From contig NZ_JAHESD010000059.1 in the NCBI RefSeq assembly GCF_018598585.1, forward strand, positions 1 through 35,233: a stretch of DNA of 35,233 nucleotides. Direction: 5' to 3'. Shown in pieces: positions 22,828-31,814 of the stretch; within the stretch, counting starts at the first letter, position 1; each line of letters opens with the position of its first letter. The position numbers and the translations under genes were made by a program. The notes beneath the pieces were generated by a model that saw only the letters and a program-made list of their open reading frames with translations, made no database searches and had not been told where the DNA came from. Source of the stretch: Chryseosolibacter indicum. GTDB taxonomy: Bacteria; Bacteroidota; Bacteroidia; Cytophagales; Cyclobacteriaceae.

Positions 22828-24066
22828 TTAATATTCGGCAAACTGCTTTTCGAGAGGCCCTGCTTTTTCTAGGTCTGAAAGCACCTTTTTTTCCAACGGA
22901 CTTTCCTTAATTACATTGTAATTATCCCAGAACGCTTTATTGTATGGCTGATCTTGGTATTGAAGTCCATAGTTTCGCATCTTTTCGGTAGAGCGAATTC
23001 TTTCGGTTGGATTATCATGGACTTTATTGACAAGGAGTTGTTGAAAAAGTTCAGTCTCAAATTTTAGCTGGTCAGTATTGACATCGTACCAGTTTACCTT
23101 CGTGGTCATGGTCAGAAAACTGGGGTACATTTTGCCTTTATATCTTCTGAAATCAAGTGTTTTATTTAGTGAGATAAACTTGCTGATCATGTTTTTCTTT
23201 TTTGTTAAAAGATCCTTGTCAGCTTTTCTTTCCCATTCAAAGTGTGTTATTGCAAAGTTCTCTTTATCGATGTAGAATTTTACGCGGTCACTATAAGTTT
23301 TGTTATCAATTGTGTAATCTTCAACCTGCGAAATAACATAGATTTCATGTCCATCATAATAAGAGTTCTTGTCGCGGTTCATGTTTTGGTAGAAGCTATC
23401 ATTTTCAGGAATGAGCCGATAACGGATATTATTATTGAGCAGAAGGTCTTCTAAAAGGTTGTCCTGGTTAAAATACGTGGTGAACTTGCTTTCATAACCA
23501 TAGCTTTTTCGCACTTCCATCAATCGGACCCGTTCCCTCAATTTGAACTGATTCCTAGGTTCTTCATAATTCTCGTCAAAGATCTTAACTGCCGCTTCAA
23601 GCAAAGAGATATACGTTCCTCCTACCTTTTTTACATCGCGATAAAAAGCTTCCAGCAGAAAGGGTTGCATAGGATAATTGTCTTCTATTTTAGCCATCGC
23701 TATTCTTAGAATATCTCCTCCCGTAAGGGTATCTGCAACAACAATTTCCTGGAGTATAATTTCTGATTTCTCCAGCAGGATAACATGTTTTTGTTTGTCT
23801 AAAAGCGTCGAAACAGGGGCTTCAAAGTTTTTATACCCTAACATGCTAATGACTAGTGTGTCATTCCGCAAATCTAGTGGAAAGTGAAAATCAAATTCAC
23901 CCTGATCATTAGATATAGTGCCTATGGGTTGACCTTTTATTCCAACCGAAGCAAAAGCCAAAGGCGCGTTGCTTTCGCTATCTTGTACCTTAGCAGAAAG
24001 CGTAATACTTTGGCTCCATACAGAGAAAGGGAGCAATAAGAAGAGTAAATAGAATAGTTTTTTCAC
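22828..24066 (-). CDS. CarboxypepD_reg-like secreted protein
   Basis: A 412-residue exported protein. From the GTG at 24064-24066 it starts VKKLFYLLFLLLPFSVWSQ, a complete signal peptide; the frame can be extended to a TTG at 24114, but that adds a basic pre-region and no ATG exists. Residues about 20-105 are a carboxypeptidase-regulatory-like beta sandwich (AKVQDSESNAPLAFASVGIK ... GEFDFHF ... LVISMLGYKNFEAPV). The remaining 300 residues resemble the lipoprotein-like part of DUF5686-type proteins, with repeated Tyr/Asn-rich beta strands, but no porin-like end. It probably sits at the outer membrane. TACATTTT just upstream of 24115 on this strand could be its -7 box. Confidence 0.65.
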   Translation of the reverse strand: MKKLFYLLFLLLPFSVWSQSITLSAKVQDSESNAPLAFASVGIKGQPIGTISNDQGEFDFHFPLDLRNDTLVISMLGYKNFEAPVSTLLDKQKHVILLEKSEIILQEIVVADTLTGGDILRIAMAKIEDNYPMQPFLLEAFYRDVKKVGGTYISLLEAAVKIFDENYEEPRNQFKLRERVRLMEVRKSYGYESKFTTYFNQDNLLEDLLLNNNIRYRLIPENDSFYQNMNRDKNSYYDGHEIYVISQVEDYTIDNKTYSDRVKFYIDKENFAITHFEWERKADKDLLTKKKNMISKFISLNKTLDFRRYKGKMYPSFLTMTTKVNWYDVNTDQLKFETELFQQLLVNKVHDNPTERIRSTEKMRNYGLQYQDQPYNKAFWDNYNVIKESPLEKKVLSDLEKAGPLEKQFAEY

Positions 24067-24173
24067 CTGAAAAAGAAGTCGAAATATCTTTAATAAACGA
24101 CGGTTGTCAAACAAAATGTAGGATAATGTCTTAAATTGAATATTTATCCTTTATTAACTTGCGTTAATCGGTT

Positions 24174-25343
24174 TTGCTTTCTAATCTGTGTCCAAATAAC
24201 GACTTTTGCACCTTGAAATTTTTAGACGATATACCGAACGTATGGAAGCGGGCATACATTCTACTCTGTTTGTGGTATGCCATTAATTACGCTGTAGGAA
24301 CAATTCTTGAGTGGCAGCTCGAGAATCCTAACACTTACATCTTCACAAATGCCTTCTATTTGTTTGAGGCACTCTGCTTGCTCATTATTGCTATATTTTT
24401 CTATTGTAATCTGCTCTTCAAATATAGCATATACATTCAGGTAATAGGTCATGCTTTTGGGGTTACTGTGTATTTCCTCATCATGGGTACGCTTTCTTAT
24501 TATCTCGAAGATTATGTTGAAGGCTTTATTTATTTTGAAAACTGGAAGGACCATCTGATTCATCTGCTAAAGTGGGAGGGTCTCCATTTTCATGATCAGT
24601 ATATCATTACGGTAGGTGTTTATTATGTGATCCGTTACTTCCAGGGGTTGCAAAAAGAAGAGCAGGAAAAAAGTGAGCTTAACATTAAAAACAGGGAGAT
24701 GCAGATTTCTCTTCTTAAGTCCCAGATAAACCCACACTTCCTGTTTAATACGCTAAATTCTATTAATACCCTTATCGGGTCAAGCAAAGAACAGGCACGC
24801 AGGGTAATTACGCAGCTTTCTGATATCTTTCGCTATGCCCTGGATTCACATGGAGATAACATGGTAAGACTTATCCAAGAATTAGATTTTATAGATAATT
24901 ATATACGGATTCAACAGGTGAGATTTGGTGATAGGCTAAAGTTTGTAAAACAGGTCGATTTCTCATGTCTTTCCGTGCAGATTCCACCCATGATCCTTCA
25001 GCCATTGGTTGAAAATTCTGTGAAGTATGGCATAGCTCCAAAAGACGACGGTGGTACAATTGTTTTAACAGTAAAACGTTTTAACAACATGATTTTTTTT
25101 GAGGTAAAGGATGACGGACTTGGATCCAATGCCAAAAAAGTGATGGACGGAAGCTCAAGTGGTGTTGGGTTAAAAAATACAGATCAGCGATTAAAAAGTA
25201 TTTTTGGACCAGGGTCAGGGTTGCGTATCCGGTCTAATGAATGGGGTTATTCCGTAAGTTTCTTTATTCCTTATGCAGAACCTGGAGCAGAGGCTAATGC
25301 TGTAGAAACTGTTCAAGAAGAATTAAAAAGTAAAGCGGTATAA
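24174..25343 (+). CDS. LytS/YehU-type membrane sensor histidine kinase
   Basis: A protein of about 389 residues with a TTG start (24174; another TTG at 24213 is possible). Residues about 25-150 hold four membrane helices. A coiled linker follows, then the His_kinase phosphoacceptor box LKSQINPHFLFNTLNS with His188, and a HATPase_c domain with the N box QPLVENSVKYGI, the G1 box DDGLG and the G2 box GVGLKNTDQRL. The kinase would phosphorylate the LytTR regulator encoded 48 bp downstream. The input signal is unknown because the membrane part shows no named sensor domain. Confidence 0.88.
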   Translation: MLSNLCPNNDFCTLKFLDDIPNVWKRAYILLCLWYAINYAVGTILEWQLENPNTYIFTNAFYLFEALCLLIIAIFFYCNLLFKYSIYIQVIGHAFGVTVYFLIMGTLSYYLEDYVEGFIYFENWKDHLIHLLKWEGLHFHDQYIITVGVYYVIRYFQGLQKEEQEKSELNIKNREMQISLLKSQINPHFLFNTLNSINTLIGSSKEQARRVITQLSDIFRYALDSHGDNMVRLIQELDFIDNYIRIQQVRFGDRLKFVKQVDFSCLSVQIPPMILQPLVENSVKYGIAPKDDGGTIVLTVKRFNNMIFFEVKDDGLGSNAKKVMDGSSSGVGLKNTDQRLKSIFGPGSGLRIRSNEWGYSVSFFIPYAEPGAEANAVETVQEELKSKAV

Positions 25344-25391
25344 AGAATTTCCCGATTAACTTAGCACCAACTATTAAACCAACAATATACA

Positions 25392-26135
25392 ATGAACATA
25401 ACCTGCGTTATTGTAGACGATGAAAAACTCGCCCGTGATCTTCTGACTGAGTACCTTCAGCAGATGCCTAACATCCAGATCGCAGGCGAAGCCTCTAAAG
25501 GAAAAGAAGCTGTTGAAGTTATTGATAAAATTAAGCCTGATTTAGTGTTTCTGGATGTTCAAATGCCTGGCATGACTGGCTTCGATGTGCTGGACGAAAT
25601 AAATCATGATCCTTTTGTGATCTTTTGTACGGCCTATGATCAATATGCTATTAAGGCATTTGAAAAAAATGCGGTGGACTACCTGTTGAAGCCTCTTGAC
25701 CAGGAGCGTTTTAAACTTGCAGTAGAACGTGCCATTAGCAGAATGAAGCTTGAACAAAATAACGTAGGTGAATTGCTGAGAAGCATTAAAACCGAAAATA
25801 AGAGCTCTTACGATTCTCATATTTTTGTTCAGAAGTCAGAAAAGCTTTTAAATCTCCCCGTTGATGAAATTGTATATCTTGAGGCTTCCGGTGATTATAC
25901 TATTCTCACTACCAAAAACGATCAGTTTGTCAGCTCTTCGGGTATTGGTAAGCTAGAAGAAATATTAAATCCGGAAATGTTTATACGCGTACATCGCAGT
26001 ACAATCATAAACATTAATAGCTTGAAAGAAATTGAGAAGCACTTCAATGGAGGTATGGTAGTAAAAATGCAGAACGGAAAGAGCTTCCCTGTAAGCCGAA
26101 CCTATGCCAAACTAATCAGAAGAAAAGTAGTATAA
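25392..26135 (+). CDS. LytTR-family response regulator
   Basis: A 247-residue two-component regulator. The receiver domain covers residues about 4-120, with acidic pocket Asp9-Asp10, phospho-acceptor Asp55 in LVFLDVQMPG, Thr80 and Lys100 (YLLKPLD). The LytTR DNA-binding domain covers about 140-247 (FVQKSEKLLNLPVDEIVYLE ... FIRVHRSTIININSLKEI ... FPVSRTYAKLIRRK). It is the partner of the upstream LytS-type kinase. A bidirectional terminator follows. Targets cannot be deduced from the window. Confidence 0.93.
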   Translation: MNITCVIVDDEKLARDLLTEYLQQMPNIQIAGEASKGKEAVEVIDKIKPDLVFLDVQMPGMTGFDVLDEINHDPFVIFCTAYDQYAIKAFEKNAVDYLLKPLDQERFKLAVERAISRMKLEQNNVGELLRSIKTENKSSYDSHIFVQKSEKLLNLPVDEIVYLEASGDYTILTTKNDQFVSSSGIGKLEEILNPEMFIRVHRSTIININSLKEIEKHFNGGMVVKMQNGKSFPVSRTYAKLIRRKVV

Positions 26136-26156
26136 ATTCCGATAGCATGATTTTAA

Positions 26157-26189
26157 AAAATCCCATGTGCTAGTAGTATATGGGATTTT
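26157..26189. terminator. Bidirectional terminator
   Basis: AAAATCCCAT (26157-26166) and ATGGGATTTT (26180-26189) form a perfect 10-bp stem with A tracts before and T tracts after, so it can stop transcription from both the LytTR gene and the convergent DUF4230 gene. Confidence 0.8.
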
Positions 26190-26193
26190 ATAT

Positions 26194-26841
26194 TTAATAG
26201 CTCTTATCCAGTTCTTCCGTGTATCTGAATTCAACTTCTTTAGCATGAGCTTTCAGAATATCACGAAGTTGATCTTCCATCTTTACCTTCGCATCTGAGA
26301 CGAACGTTGCCTGCTCTGCGTATCGCCTTGCATCAGTATAAAAGGCAGAGACTGCTTTAGAGCGATCATCCTGGTTTACCCAGTTCCAAACGCCATTCTC
26401 GTCTCTGAAGATAACATTTCCTGTTGACTCTACTGACAAGATTTTCGGTTGAGGAAGGGTAATGATGGCACGGTCTTCATCAATGTCAATAGAAAACTTT
26501 TGTTGTAAGTTGAAGCCAGCTTTTGCAATAAAATTTCCCGTAATGGTTATCTTTTTGGTGCTTCTCATCCATTGGTTCACCCACTCATATTTATGATTAT
26601 AAGTCTGTGAAACCGTAGCAAGTTCTAAGATTGGTGTTTGCTGATGCAGAACAACAGTGTTGTTAACAGTTATTTGTGGCGTGAATTGAAAAGCGTTTTT
26701 AATGTCATTCCCTATCTGTTTGGCTCCGTCATAGCTTCTTTTGGCCAAAGTAGCAGGTATGTAAATGATAAGTACGTAGGCAGCAATACAAATTGCTGAA
26801 AGGAAGATGACAAATGCTAACGCCTTTCTATTGCTAAACAT
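26194..26841 (-). CDS. DUF4230 membrane-anchored protein
   Basis: A 215-residue protein with a single N-terminal membrane helix (residues about 9-30) and a long extracytoplasmic domain fitting DUF4230: ILELATVSQTYNHKYEW, KKITITGNFIAKAGFNLQ, IDEDRAIITLPQPKILSVE. Its function is not known; DUF4230 proteins are anchored at the inner membrane in many bacteria. It follows the anti-sigma/TonB gene by 6 bp on the same strand and is probably the third gene of the ECF sigma operon. Confidence 0.8.
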   Translation of the reverse strand: MFSNRKALAFVIFLSAICIAAYVLIIYIPATLAKRSYDGAKQIGNDIKNAFQFTPQITVNNTVVLHQQTPILELATVSQTYNHKYEWVNQWMRSTKKITITGNFIAKAGFNLQQKFSIDIDEDRAIITLPQPKILSVESTGNVIFRDENGVWNWVNQDDRSKAVSAFYTDARRYAEQATFVSDAKVKMEDQLRDILKAHAKEVEFRYTEELDKSY

Positions 26842-26847
26842 ACTTTC

Positions 26848-28158
26848 TTAATCCGGTAATTTAAAGCGTAGACGAACTTTAACCTTTTCTGTTACCCTCT
26901 CGTTGTTTCTCTTTGAAGGATTCCAAGCCGGGCCTTGTTGTATGAGACGGATCAACTCCTCGTCACAACCATAACCAATGCCTTTTATCACTTTAAAATC
27001 GCTTAGGGTACCATCTTGTTTTACTGTGAACTGTACCGTTACACGACCTTCTATTTTATTTTGTTTAGCAACTTCAGGGTACTGAAGGTTCGTTTCTAAA
27101 TATTTATTGAACGCTCTTCTTCCTCCTTCAGGAAAGGCCATTTCGTAAACTTCACGCTCTGCCTCCCCGGTGCTGTTTGTGGCATAGCCTGTGACAACCA
27201 CTTCACTTAGTGCCGTAATATCATCTTTCATAACAACATTTAAGGAAGTATTATTTTCAATATTTATCTCTTGCGTGGTAAGGCCTATGAAATTAAAGAC
27301 AAGTGTTTTCTCTGTATCTGATACTGGTATTTGGAAATCTCCATTTACATCTGACACCGCACCTTTTGTTGTTCCTTTTACAATAACATTTACCCCTGGC
27401 AAAAACTGCCCATCTCCCTCATGGATTACTTTTCCATGCACAATGCGTTCGTTGCCTGGTGGTAATGTAGTTGCAGGAGAAGATTTTTTAGAAAATGCTA
27501 AGGCTTTCTTCTTTGTATTTTTATCTCCTTCATCGGCACGCGCTCTTTCATCTACAATAATAGGAGGTTCCTGTAATTCTGCCTCTACTTCTATTTCCAG
27601 TTCACGATCTTGTGCGTATTCTTCATTTATAACCGGTAGGGTGGGAGAAGCATTTGTATTTGATGATTTTTCTTTTGGAGGGGCTTGCTGTATCCTGCTA
27701 CTTTTCGGTATTTCTATTCCAAGGGTTTTAGAAGCAGAAGGTTTATTTTGTGCTATTAAGGAATCAGATCGAAGGCCTTTTTTAGCTTCAGTGTTTTCAG
27801 TAAGGCCAGGGGTTTTGTTTGGCGTTGCTATTCCTCTTCCCTCGTTTTGTTGTTTGATCATGATGAGGATTGCAAAAGAAGAGGCCACGAGCAGAAGCAG
27901 TCCTGCAGCCACCCCGGTATAAAGGCTCCAACCTGTTAGTGATATAATTCTTAACCCTTTCTTCTTTGTTTTTTCATGAACGCTTTTCTGAATCAGCTCT
28001 AAATCCAAAGAGAAGTTTTCATGGCCCACATGCTGAGCACCTTCAAGGGCTTCCGCTAGAAACGGATCTTGTAATGCCTTCTTTTCAAGGGCATGCATTT
28101 CAGCTGGCGACAATTCACCCCTAAGATATTTTTCGATATCGTTATTCTGATTTGCCAT
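26848..28158 (-). CDS. Anti-sigma-like/CarboxypepD_reg/TonB C-terminal hybrid
   Basis: A 436-residue inner-membrane protein. Residues 1-65 resemble the cytoplasmic part of an anti-sigma factor (EKYLRGELSPAEMHALEKKA), one membrane helix lies at about 77-100, a low-complexity Pro/Lys/Glu linker fills 105-235, a CarboxypepD_reg-like sandwich covers about 239-325 (GKVIHEGDGQFLPGVNVIVK) and a TonB C-terminal domain covers about 345-436 (YPEVAKQNKIEGRVTVQFTV). It would hold the co-encoded ECF sigma and sense something in the periplasm. The start codon lies inside the sigma gene (17-bp overlap), a sign of translational coupling. Confidence 0.8.
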   Translation of the reverse strand: MANQNNDIEKYLRGELSPAEMHALEKKALQDPFLAEALEGAQHVGHENFSLDLELIQKSVHEKTKKKGLRIISLTGWSLYTGVAAGLLLLVASSFAILIMIKQQNEGRGIATPNKTPGLTENTEAKKGLRSDSLIAQNKPSASKTLGIEIPKSSRIQQAPPKEKSSNTNASPTLPVINEEYAQDRELEIEVEAELQEPPIIVDERARADEGDKNTKKKALAFSKKSSPATTLPPGNERIVHGKVIHEGDGQFLPGVNVIVKGTTKGAVSDVNGDFQIPVSDTEKTLVFNFIGLTTQEINIENNTSLNVVMKDDITALSEVVVTGYATNSTGEAEREVYEMAFPEGGRRAFNKYLETNLQYPEVAKQNKIEGRVTVQFTVKQDGTLSDFKVIKGIGYGCDEELIRLIQQGPAWNPSKRNNERVTEKVKVRLRFKLPD

Positions 28159-28714
28159 TGCGTTCCATGCAGATCTTTAAGTTCCTTTTGCCGTTCTGAA
28201 TATAACTCTTCACTTTATTTAAGTCATAGCCGGTATCTTCTGTTATTTCTTTATAACATTTCTGTTCCATGTAAAATAACTTAACACATTGTTTTTGCTC
28301 GTGGGAGAGTTCCTGGATGCACTTCTCCAATTTTCCAATATTGCCTTCAACCTCCGGACCTTGTTCCTGATGCCCGTTACCACCAAATTCCATAAGAAAA
28401 GGTGATAATTCTTCAAAAGTTTTTCCTTTCATTGCCCGGAGCTGCATCAGGCAATGATTTCGGGCAGTTACATACAGCCACGGTTTAAAAACGTTAATGT
28501 CATGCTCTTTTAAACTAATGATCAACTTCTCGAATATGTGCATGACAGCGTCTTTGCTTTCTTCACGATTTTTCAAATATTTTAAGCAAACACCATAAAC
28601 AAGGGCAGTATATCTGCTGTATAACTCGCCTACAATAGTCAACTCCTCAGACTTTTTATACAGTCCGATCAATGCTTCATCAGTCAGGTTTTTGTAGTTG
28701 TCTTTCGAGGACAT
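28142..28714 (-). CDS. ECF-family RNA polymerase sigma factor
   Basis: A 190-residue sigma-70 family protein. Sigma region 2 spans about residues 22-90 (LYSRYTALVYGVCLKYLKN, FEKLIISLKEHDINVFKPWL). Sigma region 4 spans about 128-182 (LSHEQKQCVKLFYMEQKCYK, NKVKSYIQNGKRNLK), with the usual helix-turn-helix. It directs polymerase to a small regulon; the likely negative regulator is the overlapping downstream gene. The operon diverges from the von Willebrand factor A gene, which may belong to the regulon. Confidence 0.9.
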   Translation of the reverse strand: MSSKDNYKNLTDEALIGLYKKSEELTIVGELYSRYTALVYGVCLKYLKNREESKDAVMHIFEKLIISLKEHDINVFKPWLYVTARNHCLMQLRAMKGKTFEELSPFLMEFGGNGHQEQGPEVEGNIGKLEKCIQELSHEQKQCVKLFYMEQKCYKEITEDTGYDLNKVKSYIQNGKRNLKICMERNGKSE

Positions 28715-28797
28715 TAATCCAAAGTAAATAAAATGTCTGATTTGTTTATGGAATCACCCGACGTATTGCATCACAAGTGTAATAAAAGTTTAAAGCT

Positions 28798-30657
28798 ATG
28801 AAAAAAATATCAGCAGCTCTGCTTATTCTGTTTGCCCTCGTTGCGTTTAATCCTATTTCTCAACGGACAATTACAGGTACAGTAACTTCAGCAAGCGATG
28901 GGTCTCCAATTCCAGGTGTTTCTGTGATATTGAAGGGAACAAAGCTTAGTACATCAACCGATCAAAATGGGAAGTATACATTGGGTATTTCATCTAAAGG
29001 TGGCGTACTGGTGTTTTCGTTTATTGGATATAAAACAGTAGAAGTACCTATTGGCGATCATTTGATAATGGATGTAAAACTTGAAGACGATGTAACAGAG
29101 TTACAGGAAACAATTGTAACTGGCTACAGCCAAAAGCGAAATGTTAAAACCAGAGCAGAGAAAAGCATAGCGAAAGACTACCTTAAAAGTGAGGTAGCTG
29201 AAGCGGAATATTTATACGCACCACAAATTCACCAACCCAATACAGAGGAATATGCTACCATTAGTGAAAACGGTTTTCATGATGTAAGGAAAGACCCGCT
29301 TTCTACCTTTTCAATAGATGTTGACAAAGCTTCCTATAGCAATGTGAGAAGGTTTCTAAATTACGGCCAACGCCCTCCTGTTGATGCCGTAAGAATTGAA
29401 GAATTGGTTAACTACTTTTCTTATGATTATAAGCAACCAGTTGATGAACATCCCTTTGCTATACATACCGAAGTTTCTGAAGCCCCATGGAATAAAAAGC
29501 ATAAGTTGATCCATATAGGCATTCAGGGAAGGGAAATACCTACAGATGATCTTCCTCCATCTAACCTGGTATTTCTTATTGATGTTTCAGGTTCTATGGA
29601 TGAGCCGGAAAAACTTCCGCTTGTAAAACAATCTTTTAAAATGTTAGTTGATAAGCTCCGCCCGCAGGATCACGTAGCAATTGTAGTTTATGCAGGTGCT
29701 GCAGGTAAAGTTTTAGAGCCAACGCCAGGCAACGAAAAGAAGAAGATTATAAGTGCTCTTGATCAGTTACAGGCAGGGGGATCTACGGCAGGCGGCGAAG
29801 GGCTTCGGCTTGCTTACGAACTTGCACAGCAGAATTACAGAGAAAAGGGAAACAACCGGGTGATAATTGCAACAGATGGTGACTTTAACGTAGGCGAATC
29901 GAGCAATGAGGAAATGGAAAAACTGATTACGGAAAAAAGAAAGGATGGGATTTTTCTGACTGTTCTGGGTTATGGCATGGGTAACTACAAGGATTCGAAA
30001 ATGGAAATTCTTGCCGATAAGGGTAACGGAAACTATGCCTACATTGATAACATCTCAGAAGCAAGAAAAACGCTGGTTCACGAATTTGGAGGAACACTCT
30101 TTACTATCGCCAAAGACGTTAAGCTTCAACTTGAATTTAATCCCTCCAAAGTAAAGGCGTACCGATTGATTGGTTATGAAAACCGTCTGTTAAAGAATGA
30201 AGATTTTAATAATGATAAAAAGGACGCCGGAGAATTAGGATCAGGCCATACCGTTACAGCTTTGTATGAAGTAATTCCATCAGGCGTTAAAAGTGAATTT
30301 TTTGATGTTGATGATTTAAAATATCAGAATAACAACACCGAAGCAATAAGAACATACACCAACGAGCTGTTTACTATTAAATTCCGGTATAAAAAGTCAG
30401 ATAAGGAAGTCAGTCGTTTAATTACCCATTCTTTAGTTGATAATCAAACACCTCTCTTCCAAACATCTGATAATTTTCGATGGGCTGCATCTGTTGCTGC
30501 ATTTGCGATGCTGTTACGCGAATCGGCCTACGTAAATAACTTTTCGTTTGATGAAGTAACGGCATTAGCACAAGGTGCCAAAGGCAAAGATGAAGAGGGA
30601 TACAGAGCAGAATTTATTAACTTAACAAAATCATTGGGCCTCATCTCCAAAAGATAA
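28798..30657 (+). CDS. Von Willebrand factor A protein with CarboxypepD_reg domain (YfbK-like)
   Basis: A 619-residue exported protein. Residues 1-20 are a signal peptide. Residues about 22-105 are a CarboxypepD_reg-like sandwich (ITGTVTSASDGSPIPGVSVI). Residues about 140-235 match the vWA N-terminal region of YfbK-type proteins (DVRKDPLSTFSIDVDKASYS). The vWA domain is at about 253-430, with MIDAS motif DVSGSM from residue 262 and the later Thr and Asp (IIATDGDFN). Residues about 435-619 match the DUF3520-type C-terminal region. It probably binds a surface or periplasmic partner through Mg2+. The head of the gene faces the ECF sigma operon. Confidence 0.85.
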   Translation: MKKISAALLILFALVAFNPISQRTITGTVTSASDGSPIPGVSVILKGTKLSTSTDQNGKYTLGISSKGGVLVFSFIGYKTVEVPIGDHLIMDVKLEDDVTELQETIVTGYSQKRNVKTRAEKSIAKDYLKSEVAEAEYLYAPQIHQPNTEEYATISENGFHDVRKDPLSTFSIDVDKASYSNVRRFLNYGQRPPVDAVRIEELVNYFSYDYKQPVDEHPFAIHTEVSEAPWNKKHKLIHIGIQGREIPTDDLPPSNLVFLIDVSGSMDEPEKLPLVKQSFKMLVDKLRPQDHVAIVVYAGAAGKVLEPTPGNEKKKIISALDQLQAGGSTAGGEGLRLAYELAQQNYREKGNNRVIIATDGDFNVGESSNEEMEKLITEKRKDGIFLTVLGYGMGNYKDSKMEILADKGNGNYAYIDNISEARKTLVHEFGGTLFTIAKDVKLQLEFNPSKVKAYRLIGYENRLLKNEDFNNDKKDAGELGSGHTVTALYEVIPSGVKSEFFDVDDLKYQNNNTEAIRTYTNELFTIKFRYKKSDKEVSRLITHSLVDNQTPLFQTSDNFRWAASVAAFAMLLRESAYVNNFSFDEVTALAQGAKGKDEEGYRAEFINLTKSLGLISKR

Positions 30658-30682
30658 AGATTTACACCCTCTCTACAACTTG

Positions 30683-30718
30683 GATGCTGCCGGTGTAGGC
30701 TGGCGGCATACATCTTTT
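30683..30718 (+). terminator. Probable terminator after the vWA gene
   Basis: GATGCTGCCG (30683-30692) pairs imperfectly with CGGCATACATC (30704-30714): five base pairs at the core and four at the base around a small internal loop, followed by TTTTGG. It lies 25 bases past the stop codon. Confidence 0.5.
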
Positions 30719-30825
30719 GGCTACCGGCTTTGTCGTGTAAATCGTATTACTACTTAATTTTACTATAAATTCAATTTAGACTTTAGCTGATAACAAGTGG
30801 TAATCACACCAAATGTTTAAGTCTC

Positions 30826-30856
30826 TTTACTCAAAAAGCAGTTAATGGTATGTTTT
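30826..30856 (+). promoter_or_regulatory. Promoter of the second ECF sigma gene
   Basis: TTTA (30826-30829), a 19-base spacer and TATGTTTT (30849-30856) match the Bacteroidetes consensus with one mismatch per box. A 10-bp palindrome, TACGTACGTA, follows at 30884-30893 in the leader and might be an operator. The rest of the 289-base gap (30658-30946) shows nothing else. Confidence 0.45.
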
Positions 30857-30946
30857 TTTCAGTTTAAACAAGGGAGGTGTCGATACGTACGTAATTATTG
30901 AACCGGCATTTACTTCGTTTAATATTTTATTTTATTTTTACAGCTT

Positions 30947-31531
30947 ATGGAAGAGGTCATTCGTCAGCAATACTCTGAACAGGAGAAGCAAAATATTTTC
31001 AACCAGGAGTTCATGCCACACATAAACTCAATGTACAACTTTGCTTATCGATTAACCCTGGATGCAGACGATGCAAAAGACTTGCTTCAGGATACATATT
31101 TAAAAGCATACCGGTTTATTGATTCATTCCAGCAAGGAACTAATGCAAAAGCCTGGCTGTTCAGAATTTTGAAGAACAGCTTCATAAATGATTACCGGAA
31201 GCGTAGCAAAGAACCTTCCAAGGTAGATTATCAGGAAGTAGAAACTTTTTATAACTCTGAAGATGTTGACAGGCAAATCACTCCTGATTTGCGTGTAGAG
31301 GCTCTTCAGGACATGATCGGGGATGAGATATCAAATGCTCTCAACTCACTGGATGTAGATTTCAGAACTGTAATAATATTGTGTGATTTAGAAGGATTTA
31401 AGTACGAAGAGATGGCCAAAATATTAGATATTCCAATAGGTACAGTTAGAAGCCGTCTGCATCGTGCTCGTAATCTTTTAAAAGAAAAACTAAGCGAATA
31501 CGCTAAAAGCATGGGTTATAAAACTACTTAA
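30947..31531 (+). CDS. ECF-family RNA polymerase sigma factor (RpoE/SigR type)
   Basis: A 194-residue ECF sigma. Region 2 is clear at about 18-85 (HINSMYNFAYRLTLDADDAK, then DLLQDTYLKAYRFIDSFQ and NAKAWLFRILKNSFINDYRK). Region 4 is at about 130-182 (ALNSLDVDFRTVIILCDLEG, KYEEMAKILDIPIGTVRSRL). This form, with a zinc-finger anti-sigma gene 4 bp downstream, resembles the SigR/SigE-type thiol or envelope stress systems. gmk and nadD follow in the same direction, so housekeeping genes may be read partly from its promoter. Confidence 0.92.
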   Translation: MEEVIRQQYSEQEKQNIFNQEFMPHINSMYNFAYRLTLDADDAKDLLQDTYLKAYRFIDSFQQGTNAKAWLFRILKNSFINDYRKRSKEPSKVDYQEVETFYNSEDVDRQITPDLRVEALQDMIGDEISNALNSLDVDFRTVIILCDLEGFKYEEMAKILDIPIGTVRSRLHRARNLLKEKLSEYAKSMGYKTT

Positions 31532-31535
31532 AGAT

Positions 31536-31811
31536 ATGAGCAACGTCCCTGACCAGAAACGAATGAAGCAAGATTGCGAGAATAAACGAGAGTGCTTAGA
31601 GATTCTCCAGTTAATCTTAGATGGAGAAGCAAGTACAGAGCAAAAAAATCATTTTTTGAAAGAACATCTTGAAGAGTGCATGCCTTGCTATAAGAACTAT
31701 CATCTCGAGGTAGCTATACGCGAATTACTAAAAACAAAATGTACCAACCACGCTCCACAAGATCTGGTGGACGACATCCGTAAAAAAATTATTCAAAATT
31801 TGGCTCGCTAA
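31536..31811 (+). CDS. Zinc-finger anti-sigma factor (ZAS type)
   Basis: A 91-residue cytoplasmic protein with the zinc-binding anti-sigma motif His44-x3-Cys48-x2-Cys51 (KEHLEECMPCYK), and Cys20 in a helix before it (REC). No membrane helix is present, so it is a soluble ZAS protein such as RsrA, which releases its sigma upon thiol oxidation; redox sensing here is inference from the motif. It lies 4 bp after the sigma gene and 3 bp before gmk. Confidence 0.85.
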   Translation: MSNVPDQKRMKQDCENKRECLEILQLILDGEASTEQKNHFLKEHLEECMPCYKNYHLEVAIRELLKTKCTNHAPQDLVDDIRKKIIQNLAR

Positions 31812-31814
31812 AGA

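Noticed and set aside
27191-27922. A 243-codon plus-strand ORF
   Set aside because: It lies wholly antisense to the anti-sigma/TonB hybrid gene and is Ser/Phe-rich, typical of the complement of a Glu/Lys-rich linker.
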